A program made the translations under genes and the position numbers. From Myxococcales bacterium (GTDB taxonomy: Bacteria; Lernaellota; Lernaellaia; Lernaellales; Lernaellaceae), in assembly GCA_012517325.1 (NCBI GenBank), contig JAAYVF010000073.1:1-64000 (forward strand): a stretch of 64,000 nt of DNA. Reading direction: 5' to 3'. The notes under the pieces are model-generated. The model did no database searches. It saw nothing but the letters and a program-made list of their open reading frames with translations, and was not told where the DNA came from. Below are positions 43,703-52,685 of the stretch, one piece after another; position 1 is the stretch's first letter; each line of letters opens with the position of its first letter.

Positions 43703-44905
43703 ATGGTCGACGTCAGCCGTTTCAAGACGATTTATACCGGTTCGGTGAAGAATTTGCGGGCGAAAATCCGGCCCACGAAAAGCAATCCGGGCGTGTACCT
43801 GTTCGAGTTCACCGACGACTTTTCCATCTTCGATTACGGCAAGATGCCCGACTCGATTCCCGGCAAGGGCGCGGCGATGGCGATCTGTTCCGCCTACTTC
43901 TTCGAACGCGCGGCCAGCGCCGAGGCCTGGCGCGAACTGGCCAAATCCACCGCCTGGTCGAAGATCAAGGACAAGGAACTGCGCGAGTCCCTGCTCAACA
44001 GCAAGGCGATTCAGTTGCTGCAGAAAAAGGGCATGCCCACCCACTACCGCGGCATCGTCAACCAGGACGGCAAGACCGTCAGCCTCGACCGGCTGAAGGA
44101 ACCCAGCAACGTCATCGAGGTCAATTCGGTCAACATCCTACACCCCGACCCCATGCTGTTCGGCGCCCGGCGGATCTGGAACTACAACCACGTCCACACC
44201 GGCCTGACCAACTACCTCGTGCCGCTCGAATGCGTGTTCCGTTTCGGCATGCCGGCGGGCAGCAGCCTGCTGTCGCGCCTGGAGAAAAACCCGCACTACC
44301 ACCTGGATCTGGGTTTGAAGCAGAAGCCGGAAGGCGGCGGCATGCTGCCGCGCCCGGTCGTCGAGCTGTTTTCGAAGCTCGAACCGGCCGACCGCCTGCT
44401 CGGCAACGAACTGGCGCTCAACATTTCCGGCCTGGTGAACGAAGACTTTTTGCTCGTCTATCACTACACCCTGTTGCTGGCGATTTTCCTCCAGCACGAA
44501 TTCGCCAAGGCGCGGGTGACCCTGTGGGACGGCAAATTCGAGTTCGTCCACCTCGATCAGATCGCGCTGGGCGACACCATCACCCACGACGAACTGCGCC
44601 TGACGATGAAGGGCATTCAGCTTTCCAAAGAGCCGGTGCGCCAGTATTACCGCAAGTACGCGCCCGAGTTCGTGGCCGCGATGGACAAGGCGAAAAAGAT
44701 CGCCGAGAAGATCGACCGACCGCTGGCGCGCATCGTCAACGAAGACCTCAAGACGCCGCCCCCGCGGATGGACACGACCTTCCACGCCGCGGTCAGCGAG
44801 ATGTACATCGGCCTGACCGAGGCGTTGTGCAAAACCGGCCTGTTCGGCGCGGCGCCCTCGCTGGGCAAGGTGATGAAGGCCTACCAGAAATACGGAATCG
44901 CCTGA
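43703..44905 (+). CDS. SAICAR synthetase-like (PurC-family) protein
   Basis: A 400-residue protein similar to PurC, which joins aspartate to CAIR in purine synthesis. Shared features: the opening YTGSVKNLRA in place of the YEGKAK loop, YLFEFTDDFSIFD (strand with the catalytic acids), DSIPGKGAAMAICSAYFFE, VHTGLTNYLVPLECVFRF, LWDGKFEFVHLDQIALGDTI (metal-binding region) and LSKEPVRQYYRKY. It is longer than bacterial PurC (about 240 residues), with insertions between residues 90 and 240. No other purine gene is nearby, so it could be a paralogue acting on another acid. It overlaps the next gene by one base (TGATG). Confidence 0.72.
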   Translation: MVDVSRFKTIYTGSVKNLRAKIRPTKSNPGVYLFEFTDDFSIFDYGKMPDSIPGKGAAMAICSAYFFERAASAEAWRELAKSTAWSKIKDKELRESLLNSKAIQLLQKKGMPTHYRGIVNQDGKTVSLDRLKEPSNVIEVNSVNILHPDPMLFGARRIWNYNHVHTGLTNYLVPLECVFRFGMPAGSSLLSRLEKNPHYHLDLGLKQKPEGGGMLPRPVVELFSKLEPADRLLGNELALNISGLVNEDFLLVYHYTLLLAIFLQHEFAKARVTLWDGKFEFVHLDQIALGDTITHDELRLTMKGIQLSKEPVRQYYRKYAPEFVAAMDKAKKIAEKIDRPLARIVNEDLKTPPPRMDTTFHAAVSEMYIGLTEALCKTGLFGAAPSLGKVMKAYQKYGIA

Positions 44906-45363
44906 TGGCCGACGGCCCGAGCAACCGTTTCGCGGAACTGGATCTCTCGATCGACCGCGACGGACTGTGGCGGCACCAGGGCGAGGAGATCACCCATCCG
45001 GGTCTGCTGGCGGCCTTGTACAACGCGCTGCAACGGATCGACGGCGACTGGTTCGTCTGCGCCGAAAACCTCAAGGTGCCGGTGAAGGTGGCCGACTGCC
45101 CCTACGTGGTGCTGTCGGTGCGCCATTACGAAGACCGGATCGAGCTTTTGCTGACCGACGGCCGGCACGTCGCGCTGGACCCCGCAACGCTGACCGTCGA
45201 CCGGGAAAACGTGCCGCGTTGCGCGATCGCCCCGACCGGCCGGCCGGTTCGTTTTTCGCGGACGGCCTGGCTGCAACTGGCCGAGGCGATCGAGGAAAAC
45301 GCCGACGGCTCGTATACCCTGGTCGCCGGCGGGCGCCGGCATCCGCTTCGTTTCACGGCTTGA
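44905..45363 (+). CDS. DUF1285-like protein
   Basis: A small cytoplasmic protein of 152 residues that resembles the DUF1285 family. It opens with LSIDRDGLWRHQGEEITHPG (the RDGxWxHxGxxI pattern), then LLAALYNALQRIDGDWFVC, a PYVVLSVRH strand and LLLTDGRHVALDPATL. The family has known structures but no settled role. Its ATG lies within the PurC-like stop (TGATG), so translation is almost certainly coupled and the two products may work together. It is followed at once by an intrinsic terminator, so the two genes form a bicistronic unit with their own promoter. Confidence 0.68.
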   Translation: MADGPSNRFAELDLSIDRDGLWRHQGEEITHPGLLAALYNALQRIDGDWFVCAENLKVPVKVADCPYVVLSVRHYEDRIELLLTDGRHVALDPATLTVDRENVPRCAIAPTGRPVRFSRTAWLQLAEAIEENADGSYTLVAGGRRHPLRFTA

Positions 45364-45365
45364 AC

Positions 45366-45384
45366 GGCGCCGCGCGCCTTTTTT
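45366..45384 (+). terminator. Intrinsic terminator after the PurC-like/DUF1285 unit
   Basis: A GGCGC / GCGCC stem (45366-45370 and 45374-45378) with a three-base loop and a run of six T (45379-45384), 2 bp after the stop of the DUF1285-like gene. Confidence 0.65.
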
Positions 45385-45396
45385 CCGCGGACGGCC

Positions 45397-46593
45397 TCAC
45401 CACCGTTGTTCGGAATACTCGACGAAGCCGATCAGGTCGTCGACCTGGACGACGGTGCCGTCGTCCTTGATCATGGTGCCGGAAAAGCGGCCGTAAACCT
45501 TGTCGACCAGCATCCCCAGGTCCAGAACCATCAGGCCGATCGTTTGATAGTAGAAGGGCGTCAGCGTCAAATCGAAGGTGCCGTTGTCGCTGTCGATCCG
45601 CATCGGTTCCATCATGGCGTTGATGTCGTAATCGAAATAGACGTGATACAGCTTGTGCAGGACGCCGTCCATTTTCATGGCGTTGGCCGTGCCCAGTTCG
45701 CTTTCCCCCATGCCGTCGCCGATATTGAAGCCGACCAGTTCGCCGTCGACGTATCCGGCCGCGACGCCCCAATGCCACTTGGTGACGTGGGGAATGACGC
45801 CGCGCACCCAGTCCAGGTAACCGAACGAATCGGCCGGATCGAAGGTGTAGGTCTTGCCGTCCACCGTCACCGACCCGGACGCCAGCATGCCGACGATCTT
45901 GTTTTCGTAGAAGAAGGTGCCCTCGCGGTTATACGGCGCGGCGGCGGCCACGTCCTCCTCGTTCGGATCCTGGGTCAACGAGATTTCCGCTTCCCACGCC
46001 GGCGAGAGCAGGGTTCGGGCGAAATTCGCGCTGATCGTCCGGATTCCTTCGTTGTATTCAAGATGGAATTGATTGTCGCGGCGCTGGTAGTCGATCGGGC
46101 CATACAGATCGGTCGGCAGGAAACCCAGGCTGCCCAGGCGCAGTTCGAGACCAGTCGTATCTTTTCCGGTGGCGAAATCGATCAGTTCGAAGCTGATGAA
46201 GGAGGCGATCCGGATATCGGAAACGGTCACGCCGAACATGAATTCCGGTGTGATGATGATATAGGCGTCCCACTCCTTGACGCGGAGCCGGTCGGCGTCG
46301 GCGATGTATTCCGGATTGTAGACCATCAGCGGCCGCCGCGCCCAACCCCGGGCATACAGCGAGCCGTCGATGTCAAGCAGCGGCGTCAGTTCGGTGATCT
46401 CGTGCTGCGGATCGACGAAATCGTCGTTGTCGTCGTTGTCGTCATCGTCGGCGGCGGCGTCATCGTCGTCGTCCGGGTTTTGCTGTTGGTCGGGACAGTC
46501 GCAGTCCTGGTCCTCGTCGTCGCAACCGGCGAGCAACGGCAGCGAAATCAGCGTCAGCAGAATCAGCAGCGAATAAAGCCGGTGACCTTTCAT
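45397..46593 (-). CDS. DUF2804-family lipoprotein with Asp-rich linker
   Basis: A 398-residue protein. The signal peptide ends in LAGC (Cys24), then comes an Asp-rich spacer of about 35 residues (with CDCPDQQQ near its start), and the rest matches DUF2804: ITELTPLLDIDGSLYARGWA, RRPLMVYNPEYI, VKEWDAYIIITPEF, and later KWHWGVAAGYVDGELVGFN. The family is of unknown function and normally lacks a signal peptide, so a lipidated form is unusual. The Asp spacer probably lifts the domain off the membrane. The gene is convergent with the DUF1285-like gene. Confidence 0.78.
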   Translation of the reverse strand: MKGHRLYSLLILLTLISLPLLAGCDDEDQDCDCPDQQQNPDDDDDAAADDDDNDDNDDFVDPQHEITELTPLLDIDGSLYARGWARRPLMVYNPEYIADADRLRVKEWDAYIIITPEFMFGVTVSDIRIASFISFELIDFATGKDTTGLELRLGSLGFLPTDLYGPIDYQRRDNQFHLEYNEGIRTISANFARTLLSPAWEAEISLTQDPNEEDVAAAAPYNREGTFFYENKIVGMLASGSVTVDGKTYTFDPADSFGYLDWVRGVIPHVTKWHWGVAAGYVDGELVGFNIGDGMGESELGTANAMKMDGVLHKLYHVYFDYDINAMMEPMRIDSDNGTFDLTLTPFYYQTIGLMVLDLGMLVDKVYGRFSGTMIKDDGTVVQVDDLIGFVEYSEQRW

Positions 46594-46664
46594 TTTCCTC
46601 TCCTACCGCGAAGCCTCAAGTTGTGAATGCCGATGGTGTTTCCACGCTGCGGCGGATGCCGCGC

Positions 46665-47744
46665 TTATGAACGAACCCGCAAGATGCCGACCAGGCCGAC
46701 CGCGCCGAACAACAGGTGCGGCGCCCACGCCGAGACGATCACCGGCAACGCGCCAGACCGCCCCAGCGCCAGCGAAAAGCCCAACACGATCCAGTAGGCC
46801 ACGCCGATGATCACCGCCACGCCGATGCCGAACGCGACGCCGCCCTGGCGCCCGCTTTTGATCGCCCACGGAATGCCCAGCAGCGCCATGATGACCGTCA
46901 CCAGCGCGAAGCTGATCTTGCCGTGCAGATCGACCTCGTACTTGCGCACGTCGTACCCTTCCGTCCGCAGTTCGCGCACGTAGCCGGACAGCTCGCGGAA
47001 GCTCATCTGCTCCGGATCGCGCTTGTAGACCTTGAGCCGATCGGGCGTTTCGGGCAGTTCCAGGCCGGTTTCGGCGAATGGCGTTTCCGCGGTCAGCGCG
47101 CCGGCGGCGAAGGCGCGCCGGATGCCGTTGAACGCCAGCCACCGGCCGTTGGCCCATTGGGCGCTTTCGGCGTCCAGGCGCTCGGTCAGGGCGAAGCGAT
47201 CGTTGAAGCGAAAGACCTGCAGGCCTTCCAGCCGGCCGAGCGCCGGGTCGAAGTTGCGGATGTGGTAGATGGCGCCGGGGCTCTTGTACCACAGGTTCTT
47301 GTCGCGCAGCTTGATCCGCCAGTCCTGCCCCTTGATGTGCACGGTCTGGATGTACTTCATTTGCGTGGTCGCCGCCGGAACGACGAACTCGTTGACGGCC
47401 AGCGCCCCGCCAGCGATCAGCACCGACAACAGCACCAGCGGCGCCACCAGCCGCGGCACCGAAACGCCGCCCGCCTTCATCGCCGTGATCTCGCTGTTGC
47501 GCGACATGTTCGCCAGGTTGAGCAACACCGCCAGCAGCACCGACACCGGCACCAATTGGAAGACGATCGTCGGGATCTTGTAAACGTAATACAGCAGGAC
47601 GTGCAGCAGCGAGGGATCGCCGCGGAAGAAATTGCCCGCCCGGTCGATGAAATCGAACACGAGGTAGATCAGGATCAGCGCCGTCAGGCACAGGGCGAAG
47701 AGCTTGAGAAATTCCCGCGAAACGTAGCGCGTCAGGATGCTCAT
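46665..47744 (-). CDS. lptG: LPS export permease LptG
   Basis: One of two half-permeases of the LptB2FG ABC transporter that extracts lipopolysaccharide from the inner membrane. 359 residues with six membrane segments, three at each end, and a periplasmic beta-jellyroll between (residues about 130-260). Family motifs are the first coupling region LFALCLTALILIYLVFDFID, VPVSVLLAVLLNLANMSRNSE with EITAMKAGGVS, and IPWAIKSGRQGGVAFGIG near the end. Its ATG overlaps the lptF stop (ATGA). LptB is not in the window. Assigned G, not F, from being second in order and resembling YjgQ. Confidence 0.9.
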   Translation of the reverse strand: MSILTRYVSREFLKLFALCLTALILIYLVFDFIDRAGNFFRGDPSLLHVLLYYVYKIPTIVFQLVPVSVLLAVLLNLANMSRNSEITAMKAGGVSVPRLVAPLVLLSVLIAGGALAVNEFVVPAATTQMKYIQTVHIKGQDWRIKLRDKNLWYKSPGAIYHIRNFDPALGRLEGLQVFRFNDRFALTERLDAESAQWANGRWLAFNGIRRAFAAGALTAETPFAETGLELPETPDRLKVYKRDPEQMSFRELSGYVRELRTEGYDVRKYEVDLHGKISFALVTVIMALLGIPWAIKSGRQGGVAFGIGVAVIIGVAYWIVLGFSLALGRSGALPVIVSAWAPHLLFGAVGLVGILRVRS

Positions 47745-48952
47745 GACCCCTCCGGTTGTTCGGGGTCGTGGAATCCCGCCTTGCGCCGCAGCCATTGCAT
47801 CGCCCGTCGGCCGGATTCGGAAACCAGGTCGAGCAGCCACACGGGGCGTTCGCCGGCTTTTTTCACCAGCAGGTACACGCCGACGGCCAGCAGGATGGCG
47901 ATCGGCAACCACATGGCCGCGGCCGGATGCAGCACGCCCTTCCAGCCGAGGTTTTCGCCGGCGCGGAACAGCAGGTAGAAAACGCAGAGCATGACGATAC
48001 TGGTCGAGAACCCGCGGCTGCGGCCGCTGCGCGGCGGGCTGACGCCGAGCGGCAGGCCGATCAGGCCGAAGGCCAGGCAGGCGAAGGGCATGGCGAACCG
48101 GCGGTGGTACTCGACCCAGGCGCGGCGCATGTCGTAGGTATCGCCCTGCTTCCGCAATGTTTCGACGTACTGGCGCAGTTCTCCCAAGCCCATTTCCAGG
48201 TAAGTGCGCTTGAGCTTGCCTTCCTTCATCGTCTGGGTCAGATCGACGCGCAGGCGGTATTTCTTGAACTGCACCGTCTCGTAGACGGTCGGATCGGCCG
48301 GATCGGTGCGGTGCATGACGCCGTTGGTCATTTCCAGTTGCATCGCGCTGTCGTCACCCGAGAGGATCCGCCCCGCTTCGGCGATGACGAACAGCGGCGC
48401 GCCTGGCTGGCGCTCGTCGGCGAGAAACAGCCCTTCCAACCGGTCTTCCTCTGGCACCAGGTGGTGCACGTAGAGGGTCATGTCGTCGAGCGAATCGTTG
48501 AAGACGTGCTCGACGATGCCGATCGTCGCCTTTTCCTTGCCAAGTTGCAGCAGCAGATTCTTGAAGCTGCTTTTGCCCCAGGGGTCGGCGTACAGGGCCA
48601 GGCCGGCCGTGGCCAGGGTCATAACCAGGCTGAGCAGCAGGATCGGCGGGTAGATCTGGTAGAGGCTGATGCCGCCCGCTTTCATCGCGGTCAGTTCGCT
48701 GTCGGAGGAAAGCCGGCTCACCGCCATCAGCACGGCGAGCAGAAAGCTCATCGGGACGGTGAAGGTGAAAAACGGCGGGAAGATGTACACCAGGATCCGG
48801 CCGACGTCGCCCAGGCCGACGCCGTAGGAGACGATCAGCTCCGTCAGCTTGAGGAGTTGAAACATCAGCAGCACGAAAGTGAGGATGACCAGCCCGATGG
48901 CGAACGGCCCCAGCACTTCGAGCAGCATGTACCGGAAGAGAGTGCGCTTCAT
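47741..48952 (-). CDS. lptF: LPS export permease LptF
   Basis: The partner half-permease, 403 residues. The same six-helix plus jellyroll layout: RYMLLEVLGPFAIGLVILTF at the start, VPMSFLLAVLMAVSRLSSDSE with ELTAMKAGGISLYQI, and a C-terminal bundle starting RRFAMPFACLAFGLIGLPLG. The 40-residue cytoplasmic tail (residues 365-403, basic) is longer than in E. coli. It is translationally coupled to lptG and lies 61 bp after dnaB on the same strand. Presence of LptFG supports an LPS-bearing outer membrane. Confidence 0.92.
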   Translation of the reverse strand: MKRTLFRYMLLEVLGPFAIGLVILTFVLLMFQLLKLTELIVSYGVGLGDVGRILVYIFPPFFTFTVPMSFLLAVLMAVSRLSSDSELTAMKAGGISLYQIYPPILLLSLVMTLATAGLALYADPWGKSSFKNLLLQLGKEKATIGIVEHVFNDSLDDMTLYVHHLVPEEDRLEGLFLADERQPGAPLFVIAEAGRILSGDDSAMQLEMTNGVMHRTDPADPTVYETVQFKKYRLRVDLTQTMKEGKLKRTYLEMGLGELRQYVETLRKQGDTYDMRRAWVEYHRRFAMPFACLAFGLIGLPLGVSPPRSGRSRGFSTSIVMLCVFYLLFRAGENLGWKGVLHPAAAMWLPIAILLAVGVYLLVKKAGERPVWLLDLVSESGRRAMQWLRRKAGFHDPEQPEGS

Positions 48953-49013
48953 TGGCCGGCAGTGTAGCGGATTTGCGGTCGCCGTGACAAATCGCCCCGC
49001 GGACGGGAGCGGA

Positions 49014-50411
49014 TCAATATTCGCGGGTCGTGTAGCCGTCGAACCGCGTCAGTTCGCCGCGGAAGGTCAGGAAGATCGTGTCGGTCGGGCCGCTGCGCTG
49101 CTTGCCGATGATCAGCTCGGTCTTGTTGGGTTCGAGCATTTCCTCTCGTTCCTCGTCGGTCTTGTAAATCCAGTCACGGTAGAGGAAGAGGATCAGATCG
49201 GCGTCCTGTTCGAGGGAGCCCGATTCGCGCAGGTCCGAGGGGCGCGGCCGTTTGTCGGGCCGGCTTTCCAGGGCGCGGTTGAGTTGCGACAGCGCTAGCA
49301 CTGGGCATTCGAGTTCCTTGGCGATCATTTTGAATGACCGGCTGATGGCGGCGATTTCGCGCTCGCGGCTTTCGAGCTGTTTCACGCCTTGCAGCATCTG
49401 GATGTAGTCGATGATGATCAGGCCGAGCTTCCCCTGGTCGGCCTTCAGGCGGCGGGCCTTGGCGCGGATGGTGTTGGGATTGATGCCGCCGCTGTCGTCC
49501 AGATAGAAGGGCACTTCGTTCAGATAGCCGCAGGCGTCCGCCAGCGTTTTGTGCTCGGCGTCGCTCAACTGGCCCTTGAAGATGCGGCTGATCGAAACCT
49601 GGCCGAAGCTCGACAGCAGGCGCAGGCCGATCTGCACCGCGTTCATTTCGAGCGAGAACATCAGCACCGGCAGGCGTTCCTGCATCGCCAGGTTGAGGCC
49701 GATGTTCAGCGCCAGGCTGGTCTTGCCCATCGCCGGCCGGGCGGCCAGCAGAATCAGTTCGCCGGGTTTGAAGCCGTTGGTCTTGTCGTCGAGGTCGGCG
49801 AAGCCGGTCGAATAGCCGGCGAGCGATCCCTGCGAGGTGATCCGCTCGTCGACGAATTTCATCGACTGGAAAATCACGTCGCCCAGGCTCTCGTAAGGGC
49901 TGCGCACGGTTTCGCGCGCCACCTCGAAAATCCGCTGCTGGCTGCGGTCGATGATCTGCTCGACATCGAGCGCCTCGCCGTCGTCGGCGCGGCCCTCGTG
50001 GACCATGCTTTGGATTTCGTAGGAGGCGTTGAGCATGCGCCGGAGTAGCGCCTTGTCGGCGACGATCCGGGCGTACTGCTCGATGTTGGCGGTGGTGTGG
50101 ACCTCGTCGAGCAGCTTTTCGAGGTAGGCGGCGCCGCCGACCTCGTCGAGCCAGCCCCGGCCCTTGAGCTCGTTGCGCAGGGTGACCGGGTCGATGCTTT
50201 CGCCCCGGTCGTAAATCGCGCAGGAAGCGAGAAAGATGCGCTGGTGGTGGGGATGGTAGAAGTCCGGCGGGTCCAGCAGGTCGCGGACCAGGTCCAGCGC
50301 GTCGTTGCGCAGCAGGACGCCGCCGAGCACGGCCATCTCCGCTTCCAGGCTGTTGGGCGGAGTTTTGCGCTCGAGATTCGGATCGGACGAACCCTTGACC
50401 GGCCCGGCCAT
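49014..50411 (-). CDS. dnaB: Replicative DNA helicase DnaB
   Basis: The hexameric 5'-3' helicase that leads the replication fork, 465 residues. The N-terminal domain (residues about 15-125, NSLEAEMAVLGGVLL) binds primase; the RecA-like domain has Walker A AARPAMGKTSLALNIG, Walker B LIIIDYIQML, and FSLEMNAVQIGLRLLSS, with the arginine finger region KQRSGPTDTI. No intein is present. It is 29 bp downstream of rplI on the same strand, the common bacterial arrangement. GGGAG precedes the ATG. Confidence 0.97.
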   Translation of the reverse strand: MAGPVKGSSDPNLERKTPPNSLEAEMAVLGGVLLRNDALDLVRDLLDPPDFYHPHHQRIFLASCAIYDRGESIDPVTLRNELKGRGWLDEVGGAAYLEKLLDEVHTTANIEQYARIVADKALLRRMLNASYEIQSMVHEGRADDGEALDVEQIIDRSQQRIFEVARETVRSPYESLGDVIFQSMKFVDERITSQGSLAGYSTGFADLDDKTNGFKPGELILLAARPAMGKTSLALNIGLNLAMQERLPVLMFSLEMNAVQIGLRLLSSFGQVSISRIFKGQLSDAEHKTLADACGYLNEVPFYLDDSGGINPNTIRAKARRLKADQGKLGLIIIDYIQMLQGVKQLESREREIAAISRSFKMIAKELECPVLALSQLNRALESRPDKRPRPSDLRESGSLEQDADLILFLYRDWIYKTDEEREEMLEPNKTELIIGKQRSGPTDTIFLTFRGELTRFDGYTTREY

Positions 50412-50440
50412 CGAATGCTCCCTCGCGGCGCCGCGGCGCG

Positions 50441-50905
50441 CTATGCTTGCGCGGCCGGCTCTTCCTCGGCCGTCACCCAGACCTTCACGTTGGCGTTGAT
50501 GTCGGCGTGAATCTTGATCGCCACGGTGAAGACGCCGGTGCTCTTGATCGGCTCGTCAAGCTGAATCTTGCGCTTGTCGATGTCGAAGCCCTTGGCGGTC
50601 AACTGCTCGGCGATCATCGTCGTGGTGACCGAACCGTACAACTTGTTTTCCTCGCCGACCTTGGCGACAATGCGCACCTGCGCCTGTTCCAGCTTTTTGG
50701 CCAGCTCTTCCGCCGCCATCTTTTCCTTGCGGCGTTTCGCGTCCACGCGTTGCCGGTCGTGTTCGAGCTGCTTGACGTTGCGGGTGGTCGCCTCGAGGGC
50801 CAGCTTGTTGGGCAACAGGTAGTTGCGCGCGTAACCCGGCTTGACGTTGACCAGGTCCCCGATGTGTCCCAGTTCCGGCACATCCGCGTTCAGAATCACT
50901 TTCAT
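50441..50905 (-). CDS. rplI: 50S ribosomal protein bL9
   Basis: A 154-residue bL9. The rRNA-binding N-terminal domain reads MKVILNADVPELGHIGDLVN and GYARNYLLPNKLA, then a long connecting helix and the C-terminal domain ending near NVKVWVTAEEE. The last residues are Ala-rich. GGAGGCGAG precedes the ATG. It is located between the DUF2232 membrane-protein gene and dnaB. Confidence 0.97.
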   Translation of the reverse strand: MKVILNADVPELGHIGDLVNVKPGYARNYLLPNKLALEATTRNVKQLEHDRQRVDAKRRKEKMAAEELAKKLEQAQVRIVAKVGEENKLYGSVTTTMIAEQLTAKGFDIDKRKIQLDEPIKSTGVFTVAIKIHADINANVKVWVTAEEEPAAQA

Positions 50906-50924
50906 CTCTCGCCTCCTGAATATC

Positions 50925-51920
50925 TCAAATCGTGTTTTTGTCGTTTTTATCCGTTTCCGGTTTGGCGGCCGCCCTGCCGCGCCAATCGGTCCAGAATTCC
51001 ATCAACCCCAAGGCGGGCACCAGGGCGAACAGGCCTTGCGTCAGCACGAACAAGTAGGTCAGCCCGCGCAAGAACCGCGGAAACCGCCAGCGCTTCATGA
51101 AAAAGGACATGATGCCCAGGCCCTGCATCACGTACGGCGCCAGGGCGATCAGCACGACGTTCAAACTGAGGTAGAACGTCGCGGTGAAACGCGCCGCGTC
51201 GCGCCCCAACAACGGCAGGAGCAGGTACGGCACCAAGCCCAGCGCCGGCAACAGCACCAGCCAGATCGCCGCGTCCGGCGCGCGCCATCGGTTCAATTCC
51301 AGCCCGACCACCGCCGGCAGCAACCGCCGACTGAGCAGCAGGTTGAGCAGCACCAGCGTCACGCAACTCCAGGCGATCAGCGCGGGGGACAGGTTGAAGA
51401 TCATCGTCACCAGGGCGCCCTGCTGGTCGCGCAGGGCTTGGACGTTGCTCAATCCTTCGCCGCCGATCTGCTGGGAAAGCAGAACCAGGTATTGGTCGAA
51501 CGATTGGCCGATTTGCCGGAGCCAGTACTCGCCGATGTCCACCGGGCTCAGGCCGGCCGACATTTGAGCCAGCCCGTAAGGCCCGACCGCGGCGACGAAA
51601 AACAGCGCCGTCCAACCGGCGAACAGCCGGCCGATCGACAGGGGTTGATTGCCATAATGCCAAAGAGCGATTCCCAAACCGCCGAAGCCGCCGCCGGCCG
51701 TCAGCGCGACCGCCAAACCGCCCCGCCAATCGCCGGGGCCGGCCAGCCACGCCAGGCCGCCGCCGGCCAGGCCCAGCAGCACCGCCGCGCCCACTCCGAA
51801 CCGTCCGCCCCGCCGGGCGCATCCGGCGACGATGATCGTCGGCACGACCAGCAGGCCGGCCAGGACGAAATTCAGGACGAGGTAAGCGATTACCTCGGCG
51901 GACGGCAGAGCCGCGGCCAT
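50925..51920 (-). CDS. DUF2232 family membrane protein
   Basis: A 331-residue polytopic membrane protein with about nine hydrophobic segments. The DUF2232 family (YybS-like) is encoded between rpsR and rplI in many Deltaproteobacteria and Firmicutes, which is also its position here. Function is unknown; relatives have been likened to ECF-type substrate-binding membrane proteins. A short basic C-terminal tail ends in DKNDKNTI. It is 19 bp from rpsR and 19 bp from rplI. Confidence 0.82.
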   Translation of the reverse strand: MAAALPSAEVIAYLVLNFVLAGLLVVPTIIVAGCARRGGRFGVGAAVLLGLAGGGLAWLAGPGDWRGGLAVALTAGGGFGGLGIALWHYGNQPLSIGRLFAGWTALFFVAAVGPYGLAQMSAGLSPVDIGEYWLRQIGQSFDQYLVLLSQQIGGEGLSNVQALRDQQGALVTMIFNLSPALIAWSCVTLVLLNLLLSRRLLPAVVGLELNRWRAPDAAIWLVLLPALGLVPYLLLPLLGRDAARFTATFYLSLNVVLIALAPYVMQGLGIMSFFMKRWRFPRFLRGLTYLFVLTQGLFALVPALGLMEFWTDWRGRAAAKPETDKNDKNTI

Positions 51921-51939
51921 GGCGTGATCCCGGCGGCCG

Positions 51940-52179
51940 TCAAACGGTCGAGCTGGAATACGGCATCAACGCGATGTGGCGGCTGCGCTTGATTTCCAAG
52001 GTCAGTTTGCGCTGGTGTTTGGCGCACACCCCGGTGATGCGGCGCGGAATGATCTTGCCCCGCTCGGTGATGAACCGCGACAACAGCTTGGTGTCCTTGT
52101 AATCGATTTCGATCGTGGCATCGGCGCAGAACGGGCACACCCGCCGCCGGCCAAAGCTCTTTTTGCGAGTCCGCAACAT
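51940..52179 (-). CDS. rpsR: 30S ribosomal protein bS18
   Basis: A 79-residue bS18. It contains [15 protein letters not shown] with a CxxC pair plus a later Cys in [11 protein letters not shown], the zinc-binding (C+) form of the protein, then [16 protein letters not shown] and a [11 protein letters not shown] end. It pairs with bS6 in the ribosome platform. AGGAGGT lies six bases before the ATG. Confidence 0.97.
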   Translation of the reverse strand: MLRTRKKSFGRRRVCPFCADATIEIDYKDTKLLSRFITERGKIIPRRITGVCAKHQRKLTLEIKRSRHIALMPYSSSTV

Positions 52180-52223
52180 GATCCACCTCCTGCGGCCGTT
52201 TCAGGCCGGGAATAAGCAATCGG

Positions 52224-52652
52224 TTAGAACGGAATCTCGTCGTCGCCGAGCGGCGGTGGCGCGTCGCCGCCGCGTTCGCTCGCCTCGGCGCCGCTTTCGC
52301 CGCGGCCGCCGCCGGATCCGATGAACTGGATGTTGGTGGCTTGAATTTCCACCTTGCTGCGTTTCTGGCCTTCCTGGCTTTCCCAGCGACGTTGCACCAG
52401 TTCACCCTCGACCAACAACTGCCGTCCCTTGGCGAGATATTGGGCCGAGTTTTCCGCCGTTTTCCCGAAGGTCACGACGTCGAAAAAGCTGGCTTCGTCT
52501 TCCCAGTTATCGCCCTTCTTGACGCGGCGGTTGACCGCCACCGAGAGCGTGCAGACGGCCGTACCGCCGCCGGTATAGCGCAATTCGGGATCGCGCGTTA
52601 GACGACCCAGCAAGATCACGCGATTGAAGTTCGACAAAGTGAAACTCCCCAT
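52224..52652 (-). CDS. ssb: Single-stranded DNA-binding protein
   Basis: A 142-residue SSB. The OB fold starts at FNRVILLGRLTRDPELRYT and continues through FFDVVTFGKTAENSAQYL and GRQLLVEGELVQRRW; a Gly/Glu/Pro-rich linker follows and the protein-interaction tip ends DDEIPF. The ATG at 52652 has no good ribosome site, while a GGGGAG sits seven bases before a TTG at 52637, so translation could begin there. Located between rpsF and rpsR. Confidence 0.95.
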   Translation of the reverse strand: MGSFTLSNFNRVILLGRLTRDPELRYTGGGTAVCTLSVAVNRRVKKGDNWEDEASFFDVVTFGKTAENSAQYLAKGRQLLVEGELVQRRWESQEGQKRSKVEIQATNIQFIGSGGGRGESGAEASERGGDAPPPLGDDEIPF

Positions 52653-52685
52653 GGTAGGGCCGGGGCGCTCGTCCCCGGAATCGCT

